Below are positions 5,983 to 11,478 of a stretch of DNA of 17,356 nucleotides, piece after piece. Numbering within the stretch: position 1 is the stretch's first letter; each line of letters begins with the position of its first letter. Source of the stretch: Candidatus Moraniibacteriota bacterium. Its GTDB lineage: Bacteria; Patescibacteriota; Minisyncoccia; Moranbacterales; GCA-2747515. Where the stretch lies: NCBI GenBank assembly GCA_029938745.1, contig JAOZUJ010000014.1, forward strand, positions 1 to 17,356, given 5' to 3'. Below the pieces are notes generated by a model. The model saw only the letters and a list, made by a program, of their open reading frames with translations, was not told the origin of the DNA and did no database searches. The position numbers and the translations under genes are program-made.

Positions 5983-6058
5983 CCCTCTAGCATCTCACAA
6001 AACCTGAATTTATGAGATCTTAGAGAGAGGAGACGTCTTTATGTTAAAAGATGTCTCC
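5983..6058. repeat. Double-hairpin repeat R1, copy 4
   Basis: 76 bp, nearly identical to copies 1 and 2 (two changes in the first loop). It lies just 5' (minus direction) of the ribosome-binding site of the gene at 5781-5957, the only unambiguous four-copy-type R1 repeat directly beside a gene start. Confidence 0.85.
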
Positions 6059-6464
6059 AAAGTACATGAATTATCGCCTCAGTTGGTTAGACTGAGTTCA
6101 CTTCGGGCAACCCGAAGCTAATAGATATTTTAATGGAAGTCATGTCTCCCACTCACACTACCACCTCTTATGGGATGGCTATAAGAGTATGTGAGGTACT
6201 TGGAATATCTGTGACCTGCTAGATTCTTCCTTTCCTCCTAATTTGAAAGGCTTTTTCAAAGGAATCTCAGCTTAAAGGACTTAGGTATAACCAAAACCTA
6301 ACGTGCCCTTAATTTGTAACACATCCGATTGACTTGCTGTTCAAAAAGAACTTTAGGCTTTAAATCAATCAGTTTTGATGTGGCCACATCTTTGAAAGCA
6401 CATGCTCTCAGGGGTAATATGTAGAGAATTAACTCTACAAGTAGTGTGTTACTTGGCTACCACC
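6059..6464. ncRNA. Structured non-coding module M5 (candidate RNA)
   Basis: Contains CTCAGT/ACTGAG with loop TGGTTAG (same loop as in M4), CTTCGGG/CCCGAAG, then CTCACA/TGTGAG enclosing CTCTTAT/ATAAGAG, the same nested arrangement as M4. The shared CTTCCTTT...AAAGGAATC element is at 6226-6266. GTAGAG/CTCTAC and GTAGTGTG-type stems follow near 6420-6450. The loop and D-arm-like CAGTTGGTTAGA resemble a tRNA D-arm, but no tRNA can be completed. No ORF. Confidence 0.5.
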
Positions 6465-6599
6465 TCCCTCTAACACTTCACAAAGGTTTAATTTGAGCAT
6501 ATTTAGACATAAAAAAACTTCGCAAAAAATTTAATGTCCTTAAATTATGAATTGTTCATAATTTATATCAACCTTTGCGAAGTTGTTAGAGAGATGGGA
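6465..6599. repeat. Divergent long copy of repeat R1 (copy 5)
   Basis: Same outer ends as R1 (CCCTCTA...TTAGAGAGA) but with about 25-bp arms (CTCTAACACTTCACAAAGG with CCTTTGCGAAGTTGTTAGAG, one bulged base) and a long internal insert. The right arm can instead pair with an internal AACTTCGCAAA (about 6512-6522), so two mutually exclusive folds are possible. Confidence 0.65.
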
Positions 6600-6617
6600 T
6601 AAAATAATATGTTTCAT

Positions 6618-6660
6618 CCCAACTATATTTTACAAAACTAATTTATAAAATATAGTTGGG
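6618..6660. repeat. 15-bp perfect hairpin 3' of the gene at 6726
   Basis: CCCAACTATATTTTA (6618-6632) pairs perfectly with TAAAATATAGTTGGG (6646-6660) around a 13-nt loop. No T-run follows on either strand, so it is not a typical intrinsic terminator; a protective 3' UTR stem or DNA site is possible. Between it and the gene a GGAAAGC/GCTTTCC stem (6661-6715 region) adds further structure. Confidence 0.6.
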
Positions 6661-6725
6661 AGGAAAGCACGCGAATTTGATATGTGTATATCTCGCTTTA
6701 ATGTCGGCTTTCCGGGCGACGCTTT

Positions 6726-7022
6726 TTAGGCAGGGATTATTAAGATCCTCACCGACACGCCTAAATGTCGGATCTGGGTGAGAAAGTGTTTTGCCAACTC
6801 TTCGGATGATGCAATTACTACTACACCACCATCTGAATCAACTTGACACTCAATCTGAGGAGGTAGGTCTTTCGGTATATTACAGCACCTATGACCACCT
6901 TTCTCAAGATCAATGTCCTTATTACAAAAAGGACATTTCTCTACTATCACTACTGCTACCAGCGCGCCCACTTTGGAGGCGGGTAATACACTGGGTTTGT
7001 ACAATGTTCTAATTTTTAGCAT
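6726..7022 (-). CDS. Hypothetical 98-residue protein with zinc-ribbon-like Cys motif
   Basis: The N-terminal part has a hydrophobic stretch (about residues 17-28, VGALVAVVIV) followed by CPFCNKDIDLEKGGHRCCN (about 30-48). The CxxC and HxCC pairs would suit one zinc ion. The C-terminal half is soluble alpha/beta (GGVVVIASSEELAKHF). The start at 7022 has an AAGGAGA ribosome-binding site 5 nt upstream. The family is not recognised; metal binding is inferred from the Cys/His spacing only. It is the first gene of the minus-strand island after the promoter at 7550. Confidence 0.65.
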   Translation of the reverse strand: MLKIRTLYKPSVLPASKVGALVAVVIVEKCPFCNKDIDLEKGGHRCCNIPKDLPPQIECQVDSDGGVVVIASSEELAKHFLTQIRHLGVSVRILIIPA

Positions 7023-7083
7023 AGTAATCTCCTTAGCATAGTTTTAATAAAATAATATTCCCCTTACTTCTTCCTAAAAATTT

Positions 7084-7147
7084 GTCATTCCGGACTTGAT
7101 CTGGAATCTTATAGTTTGCGTAAGATCCCTGCATTCGCAGGGATGAC
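7084..7147. repeat. GTCATTCC...GGGATGAC fold-back repeat
   Basis: 64 bp with terminal GTCATTCC / GGGATGAC. Each half is itself a hairpin (CCGGActtgaTCTGG-like and CCTGCATTCGCAGG). This is a widespread short interspersed repeat type in bacteria; the R2 elements contain a related arm. Confidence 0.7.
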
Positions 7148-7149
7148 AT

Positions 7150-7206
7150 AAAATTAAGAAAAAATGAGGGAAATATTCAATTGTTAAAGAAAATGAGGAA
7201 AATTGT
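7150..7206. repeat. Short imperfect tandem duplication
   Basis: Two adjacent diverged copies of an AAAATGAGG(G)AAA...TTCAAT motif, about 30 bp each. AT-rich, no coding content. Confidence 0.4.
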
Positions 7207-7419
7207 TCAATATATTATCATTTTCTGAAGTTGCCTTCTTGGTATTGATTGAGAACAAATGTTCAAAATTATACAATAGAAGCATAAGAAAAGTAATATA
7301 AGTGTAATTATTCTATTTATTGTGAAATATACAGCGTGTATATCGTATTGGATCACATGGCCAATTATATATTTATTTAAAGCCAGTATGTCACTATTGA
7401 TATTGAGTGTATATTTCAA
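7207..7419 (-). CDS. Doubtful 70-residue ORF with one membrane helix
   Basis: Reads from a TTG codon with no convincing ribosome-binding site. About residues 34-56 (INRIITLILLFLCFYCIILNI) would form a transmembrane helix. It is downstream of a good minus-strand promoter (7550-7578), the only reason for listing it. AT-rich sequence readily gives such readings by chance. Confidence 0.25.
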   Translation of the reverse strand: MKYTLNINSDILALNKYIIGHVIQYDIHAVYFTINRIITLILLFLCFYCIILNICSQSIPRRQLQKMIIY

Positions 7420-7549
7420 CCATTCTACCGCTTTAATATATGCATGTATATTTTTACGAATAGTTCAGTTATAAGTCCTAAATAAAATAACTATCTTTTG
7501 TTAATTACGATGTCGATGTCGCTTTGTGACTTCTTCACTGTAACAACAC

Positions 7550-7578
7550 AGTATAGCATGTGAAACGAATCTTGTCAA
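7550..7578 (-). promoter_or_regulatory. Consensus-like minus-strand promoter
   Basis: On the minus strand TTGACA (7578-7573), a 17-bp spacer and TATACT (7555-7550). This is the best promoter found upstream of the minus-strand accessory island and may drive the gene at 6726-7022 through a leader of about 520 nt. Confidence 0.65.
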
Positions 7579-7673
7579 GTCTCTCTGACAAAAATAGCAT
7601 AAAATAGCATAAAATACTGTAAAACAAAGGGTTTTAGGGTATTGCATAATGATAAAATTAGTGAACAAATATA

Positions 7674-7701
7674 GTAGAGACGCATTGCAATGCGTCTCTA
7701 C
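7674..7701. repeat. 28-bp perfect palindrome (MITE-like)
   Basis: GTAGAGACGCATTG followed by its exact reverse complement. Palindromes of the GTAGAGACG...CGTCTCTAC type are recurrent interspersed repeats in several bacterial phyla. First of three related elements in 190 bp. Confidence 0.75.
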
Positions 7702-7743
7702 ATACATGTAAATACAATACAATATTACATATTTTGTATAAAA

Positions 7744-7772
7744 GTAGTGACAGAACAGTGTTCTGTCACTAC
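7744..7772. repeat. 29-bp palindrome (GTAGTGACAGAACA arms)
   Basis: 14-bp perfect arms around one base. The GTAGTGACAG ends match the next element at 7791-7860. Confidence 0.75.
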
Positions 7773-7790
7773 AAAATATTCAAATATTTA

Positions 7791-7860
7791 TGTAGTGGCG
7801 AACCTATGTGTTCGCGCTAGAGATTTATACGAAAGACAGACACATAGGTCTGTCACTACA
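7791..7860. repeat. 70-bp compound palindrome with complementary loops
   Basis: Outer TGTAGTG/CACTACA arms enclose two hairpins, GCGAA/TTCGC and GACAGA/TCTGTC. Their loops CCTATGTG and CACATAGG are perfectly complementary, so a kissing pair or an alternative single long cruciform is possible. It looks like a fusion of two halves of related elements. Confidence 0.6.
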
Positions 7861-7877
7861 TATTTAATGAAATAATA

Positions 7878-7927
7878 AAAACATAGCAACTAGATTGCTA
7901 AGTGTAGCGATCTAGTTGTTATGTTTT
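7878..7927. repeat. 18-bp hairpin
   Basis: AAAACATAGCAACTAGAT (7878-7895) pairs with ATCTAGTTGTTATGTTTT (7910-7927) with one G-T pair, plus an inner GCTA/TAGC. T-rich ends on both strands give it terminator character in either direction. Confidence 0.5.
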
Positions 7928-8067
7928 GTGAGGTGTTGTTTGTAGTAACTGACGGACTCTTCAATATATAATAGTACAAATATATCACAAAAACCCTTTA
8001 TCTGAGCTGTTTTTTATATAAAATCTTAGGAAAAGACCTTGAACTACACACTTCCTGTTTACAGCTA

Positions 8068-8096
8068 TTGACACATATGTTACGATGTGCTATAGT
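8068..8096 (+). promoter_or_regulatory. Consensus promoter of the plus-strand unit
   Basis: Perfect TTGACA (8068-8073), 17-bp spacer, TATAGT (8091-8096). The predicted transcript starts near 8103. No gene on this strand begins within the usual distance. Confidence 0.75.
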
Positions 8097-8236
8097 AGTA
8101 TGTTGGTGAGGGCAGGGACTATTATTTCTGCTACAGTCGGCAAAATATAGTTCTTTAAGACAAATCGGCGATACCACAATGTTGAGGTGTTGCACAGATG
8201 GCAAAAACGTCATGATTTATAGAGAGGTGTTATTCG

Positions 8237-8335
8237 ATGATTAAAACGTTGATAAACATGTTATTACTTTGTAATATTCATGACAAATCGTTTTCTGGCA
8301 AACCTTTACAGGAGGATATCGCCATGGGTGGTTAA
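8237..8335 (+). CDS. Possible 32-residue peptide inside the ncRNA unit
   Basis: ATG preceded by GAGAGGTG at 7 nt; the peptide begins MIKTLINMLLLCN and ends QEDIAMGG. Inside it AGGAGGATATCGCC precedes a second ATG followed by only GGT GGT TAA. Either a tiny peptide or chance ribosome-binding sites; no homology can be judged. Confidence 0.25.
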   Translation: MIKTLINMLLLCNIHDKSFSGKPLQEDIAMGG

Positions 8336-8600
8336 TTGAGGTCTGCGTTAGACCGTGAAATGCCCTGAGCTTGTATAGTCAGGGTGTCTAGCAGTTATAA
8401 TGACGATTTTTATTACCGTTCTACAAACAAAGAGGCAATCAAATGGGTGTATGAAAAGGTTTTTGTTTACAAAAAATCATTTTAGAAAATGAGGTGTGGA
8501 TACTTTGAAAATATTATCTTACTGAGATGATGCTTCCAAGCACACCTAATCACAACAACTACAAATGTTGACAACGCGCTGTATGCCGTTTCAACAATTA

Positions 8601-8640
8601 CTCCTGAAGAATACAATTGTATTCTTCAGGAGTTTTTATT
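8601..8640 (+). terminator. Strong intrinsic terminator (16-bp perfect stem)
   Basis: A perfect 32-bp palindrome, CTCCTGAAGAATACAA and its reverse complement (8601-8632), followed by TTTTTATTTTTT on the plus strand. On the minus strand no T-run follows, so it terminates the plus-strand unit. The TGA stop of the minus-strand TrmB gene lies within the stem. Confidence 0.9.
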
Positions 8641-9375
8641 TTTTGCAGCTTCTAGTGCAAGTTTAAACACAGATTTTAGTGTATCCGCAATATCTTTATT
8701 TTCTATAATAATACCAATTTGATCATTGTAAGACGTTAATCTAACACGATCCTTGTAAACAGCTATATCCCCAGGTAAAGGATATTTTTTTTCATCAATC
8801 TTAATCCTGATATTATCATCATTGCTTTCTATGTTGTATTTTTTAGAACAATACAAAGCTTGTAATTTTGTTTTATCTTTTGTTCTCTTAAATGCAAGCT
8901 TGCTATTTTCTTCTTCTGTTAACAATTTATGTAAATTATCTTTTGAAAAAGCAAGCCACATTGTTTCATCTTTTGTAAAATCAAAACTAGATTTTGCCAT
9001 ACGCATAATACCCTCTTTTCCAAGATAATACTTTACAATTGGTTTTTTGATACTTGCGCTATTTATGCTATTTAATTCTTCTACTACATCTTTAAGTCCT
9101 TTTTTCTTTAATTCCAGCTCTTGTTGTTGTTTTGTTATTATGTTTTCTAGTTGAGAGGGGTCTTCTGGGACAAATTTTTGCTTTTTTTCTTCATTTGATG
9201 CACTCACTAGTCCTATTTTCATGAGGTTTTCAAGTGTAAAGTATGTCGTAGCGCGATTAACGCCAGATTTCTTGGCAATCTCACTTGCACTTCCCTCACC
9301 TAACTCAAGTACAGCAATGTAAACCTTCGCCTCTTTTTCATTTAACCCAATCTCTTCTAATTTTTTTGTAAGCAT
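8626..9375 (-). CDS. TrmB-type transcriptional regulator
   Basis: 249 residues, normal for TrmB-like regulators. An N-terminal winged helix-turn-helix (about residues 1-70: LGLNEKEAKVYIAVLELG-like start, ASEIAKKSGVNRATTYFTLENLMKIGLV recognition region) is followed by a Lys/Gln/Glu-rich coiled coil (about 80-115) and a C-terminal effector or oligomerisation domain starting around PIVKYYLGKEGI. Such proteins are common in archaea and also in CPR bacteria. The start at 9375 lies 10 nt after the stop of the zincin gene, so they are probably co-transcribed. The target is unknown; position beside nrdDG makes control of this operon a possibility, not shown by the sequence. The stop overlaps the opposite-strand terminator. 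Confidence 0.85.
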   Translation of the reverse strand: MLTKKLEEIGLNEKEAKVYIAVLELGEGSASEIAKKSGVNRATTYFTLENLMKIGLVSASNEEKKQKFVPEDPSQLENIITKQQQELELKKKGLKDVVEELNSINSASIKKPIVKYYLGKEGIMRMAKSSFDFTKDETMWLAFSKDNLHKLLTEEENSKLAFKRTKDKTKLQALYCSKKYNIESNDDNIRIKIDEKKYPLPGDIAVYKDRVRLTSYNDQIGIIIENKDIADTLKSVFKLALEAAKNKNS

Positions 9376-9385
9376 AATTTGAGCA

Positions 9386-10084
9386 TTAAAATATTATTTT
9401 AACTTCTTTTTTTGGTTCAATATTATTAGGGTCTATATTTAAAATATGTTGCTCTATTTTTTCTAGATTAGAATCCAGAGTTAATAATTCACCTTCTGTT
9501 AGTGTTGCTAAACTTAACTTGTTTTTGAATGAATGTGAATTATTTAACATTTTAAGATATTGATTATAATAATCTTTATCATACAACCGTATTGCAAACA
9601 GTTCTGCAAACTCTTCATATTCTATATCTGCATCAATTTGCGATGTTCCACATCCTGCGTATACAGAAAGGTACAGATTTTCAGCGTTCTTCTTATTAAA
9701 AAGTTCTGCTAATTCTTGTCGCTCATTTGATACATCGGAACTAGTGCCAATAAAATTAAATTTTACTATATTAAAATCAATTGAATGTGATAACTCATGA
9801 AGGTATCTATGTACAAGTATATCCTGATTAGAAAAGTTTTCTGAAAGATAAAAACGATCATTTTTTATAGATTCTGGAATAGGTTTTATACCAAGATTAA
9901 TTGTATTTGTAGGTTGATTATAAATTGCCATCCACGTATTATCTTGCAACTTCGTTGTAAGAGGTGTCTCTCGTTGATCAAAAATTTTAAATATTTGATC
10001 AATGGGCTTTCGTTGTCTTACCTCTTGCTCTAGTTGTCTCTGTTGCTCACTTTTTGGATCAGCGTTTGGATTAAATTCTCCCAT
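9386..10084 (-). CDS. Zincin-like putative metallopeptidase
   Basis: 232 residues, no signal peptide, so probably cytosolic. A zinc-binding HELSH (HExxH, residues 96-100) lies in a helix after VHRYL, and a second acidic helix YEEFAELFA (about 156-164) supplies a candidate third ligand Glu, as in gluzincins. The N-terminus is Gln/Arg/Glu-rich and disordered-looking. The family cannot be named beyond this; proteolysis is inferred from the motif. The gene sits between nrdG (81 nt upstream) and the TrmB-type regulator (10 nt downstream) on the same strand. A protease-regulator pair (as in ImmA/ImmR) is a conceivable alternative arrangement, but the folds differ. Confidence 0.7.
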   Translation of the reverse strand: MGEFNPNADPKSEQQRQLEQEVRQRKPIDQIFKIFDQRETPLTTKLQDNTWMAIYNQPTNTINLGIKPIPESIKNDRFYLSENFSNQDILVHRYLHELSHSIDFNIVKFNFIGTSSDVSNERQELAELFNKKNAENLYLSVYAGCGTSQIDADIEYEEFAELFAIRLYDKDYYNQYLKMLNNSHSFKNKLSLATLTEGELLTLDSNLEKIEQHILNIDPNNIEPKKEVKIIF

Positions 10085-10164
10085 ATATTTTTTTATTCAT
10101 TTTTTAATAATTTTGTAAGCATGAATTATGCGTTAGTCATTATATGGTTTGAATTATATTATAG

Positions 10165-10872
10165 TTATTGTCTAATATCAACTTCTTTTATGTTTTCCTT
10201 TTTAAAAATTTTGATAAATTCTTGCATTTTTTTATCTGGAAGTGGTTTTTTGTTTTCAAATTCTGGGTGGAGAGTCGTTTCTGGACGGAATTTCTGTAGA
10301 TATAATTTATCTGAATCTTTTAATAATTTTGCCATTTCTTTTATGATGGCAGTTGTGTGCACGTCGTCGATAACTGTTGTGCGAAATTCATATGGCACAC
10401 TTCTCTTTTTGAGAAAATTAATACTCTCTTTTATATTTTTGGTATTTACTAAATCACCAACTAAACGTGGATATTCTTCCAATGTCGTTTTGACGTCCAT
10501 TGCAACATAATCAACTAATCCATTTTGAATCAGATCTTTTAATACATCTGGTAAATTTCCATTTGTATCTAGTTTAACCAAGAAATCCATTTCACGCACT
10601 TTTTGTATAAATTGCTTTAAATCTGGTTGCACAGTGGGTTCGCCGCCAGAAATTACAACTCCATCAAGTTTATTTTGACGACTTTTGAGAAAATTAAGTA
10701 CTGCTTTTTCAGAGATAAAGCTTGGTTCAATTTTTTTAATTTCCTCTGGAAGAACAAATTCTTTGTTATGACAAAAGCGACATCGCATATTACATCCAGG
10801 AGTAAATATGATTGTTGCTACTTTTTCTGGATAATCCAGCATGGTAAATTTTTGTACGCCACTTATTAGCAT
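10165..10872 (-). CDS. nrdG: Anaerobic ribonucleotide reductase activating protein (radical SAM)
   Basis: Cleaves S-adenosylmethionine with a 4Fe-4S cluster to create the glycyl radical of class III ribonucleotide reductase. 235 residues. Seen: the radical SAM cluster motif CNMRCRFC (Cys27, Cys31, Cys34), followed by HNKEF, and the SAM-binding GGEPT (74-78). The N-terminal GVQKFTMLDYPEKVATIIFTPGC is characteristic of the NrdG/PflA-like group. It lies downstream of nrdD and of the detached glycyl-radical ORF, its presumed substrate. No Shine-Dalgarno sequence is visible. Confidence 0.9.
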   Translation of the reverse strand: MLISGVQKFTMLDYPEKVATIIFTPGCNMRCRFCHNKEFVLPEEIKKIEPSFISEKAVLNFLKSRQNKLDGVVISGGEPTVQPDLKQFIQKVREMDFLVKLDTNGNLPDVLKDLIQNGLVDYVAMDVKTTLEEYPRLVGDLVNTKNIKESINFLKKRSVPYEFRTTVIDDVHTTAIIKEMAKLLKDSDKLYLQKFRPETTLHPEFENKKPLPDKKMQEFIKIFKKENIKEVDIRQ

Positions 10873-11135
10873 TGAATTATTCTTATTAAAAATAATAGTT
10901 TGGATATTTCTCTATTCCGCTAACACTTCAGTCGAAATGACAAACTTATTATAATGTGTATTAGAATAGGTGTCAGCCTTTGCCAAGTCTGTGGTATAGC
11001 CGTCCCTAAAGGTTTTTTTATGTATTTATTAATCTTTGTGAATAATATTTTTTCCTTACCTCAATCCTCTCCCCACAAGGGAGAAGAGGTTTTTTATTTC
11101 ACAAAGACTGGATAATTACATAAATTTGCTATCTT
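10873..11135. other. Spacer with repeat remnants between nrdG and the glycyl-radical ORF
   Basis: Holds a decayed fold-back repeat end (10906-10941, ending CAGTCGAAATGAC) and a REP-like hairpin (CCTCTCCC...GGGAGAAGAGG, 11066-11089) followed by six T on the plus strand. The latter could terminate plus-strand transcription. No ORF. Confidence 0.5.
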
Positions 11136-11324
11136 TTAGTTACCAAATTTACTTGTAAAATCTTCATTTGCACACACACATTCTTGAAAATGTTTGCGAG
11201 AATAGTGTTCTGATTTTTTACCAGTGTTAAAAAATGATACTGGTCGAAAATACCCCATTACTCGTGTCCACACCTCGCAACGTGTGCGTCCCCCATCGTT
11301 CATTTGGATCTTTTGTGATGCCAT
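11136..11324 (-). CDS. Detached glycyl-radical domain of class III ribonucleotide reductase
   Basis: 62 residues: a short lead (MASQKIQMNDGGRTR), then CEVWTRVMGYFRPVSFFNTG, KKSEHYSRK and a short tail. RVMGYFRPV with NxGK is the glycyl-radical loop normally found at the extreme C-terminus of NrdD; Gly24 would carry the radical. The nrdD gene just upstream (11479-13596) stops after its zinc motif and has no such loop, so the two ORFs together equal one complete NrdD. The ATG at 11324 follows an AT-rich sequence with no Shine-Dalgarno, as for nrdD itself. A 91-bp fold-back repeat separates them. Cys16 may help zinc binding. It could act as a separate radical subunit, like GrcA for pyruvate formate-lyase, or be the remnant of a recently broken gene; the open frame and its own start favour function. 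Confidence 0.8.
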   Translation of the reverse strand: MASQKIQMNDGGRTRCEVWTRVMGYFRPVSFFNTGKKSEHYSRKHFQECVCANEDFTSKFGN

Positions 11325-11361
11325 ATGTTTGTTTTTACTTAATTAATTATTTTTATTTGTT

Positions 11362-11452
11362 GTCATCTCGAGCATAACGCAGTGAAGTCGAGAGATCTCA
11401 AAGTTTTTGGTTTAGAGATTTCTCCATTTCGCTACGCTACAGTCGAAATGAC
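11362..11452. repeat. Fold-back (MITE/REP-like) repeat between nrdD and the glycyl-radical ORF
   Basis: 91 bp with imperfectly complementary arms: GTCATCTCGAGCATAACGC... on the left, ...GCTACGCTACAGTCGAAATGAC-type on the right, with GAGATCTC/GAGATTTCTC inside. Same family as the fragments at 1-28 and 10906-10941. Its location exactly at the split in the reductase gene suggests that its insertion produced the split. Confidence 0.8.
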
Positions 11453-11478
11453 AAAATGTTTTTGATTGTTAATTTATT

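Larger units (their letters stand above)
8103..8640 (+). ncRNA. Candidate large structured ncRNA (about 535 nt)
   Basis: Bounded by the promoter at 8068-8096 and a 16-bp terminator with T-run at 8601-8640. No ORF longer than 32 residues lies on this strand. Internal perfect stems: GGTCT/AGACC (about 8340-8355), CCCTGA/TCAGGG (about 8363-8385), GTCTAGCAG opposite CTGCTACAG, and AGGTGTG/CACACCT (about 8491-8548). It does not match the consensus segments of tmRNA, RNase P RNA, SRP RNA or the common riboswitches as I remember them. A leader-encoded peptide (8237-8335) is the alternative. Confidence 0.5.

Noticed and set aside
4750..6058. CRISPR array from regularly spaced R1 repeats
   Set aside because: Repeats are 72-76 bp, spacers 300-350 bp and structured, one spacer holds a gene, and no cas gene is present.
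6078..6125. tRNA-like D-arm (CAGTTGGTTAGA) in module M5
   Set aside because: No acceptor stem, anticodon arm or T-arm can be completed around it.
2036..6600. Integron cassette array with attC sites
   Set aside because: Small same-strand genes between hairpins look similar, but R1 copies 1-4 lack RYYYAAC/GTTRRRY ends and no integrase gene is seen. Only the copy at 6465 shows partial end similarity.
7501..7722. 73-residue minus-strand ORF
   Set aside because: It crosses the 28-bp palindrome and the minus-strand promoter; no ribosome-binding site.
7998..8213. 71-residue minus-strand ORF
   Set aside because: It overlies the plus-strand consensus promoter and candidate ncRNA; no ribosome-binding site and unlikely composition.
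2216..10872. Alternative genetic code (UGA read as Gly)
   Set aside because: UGA ends genes cleanly (for example at 2216 and 8626) and conserved proteins are full length under the standard code.
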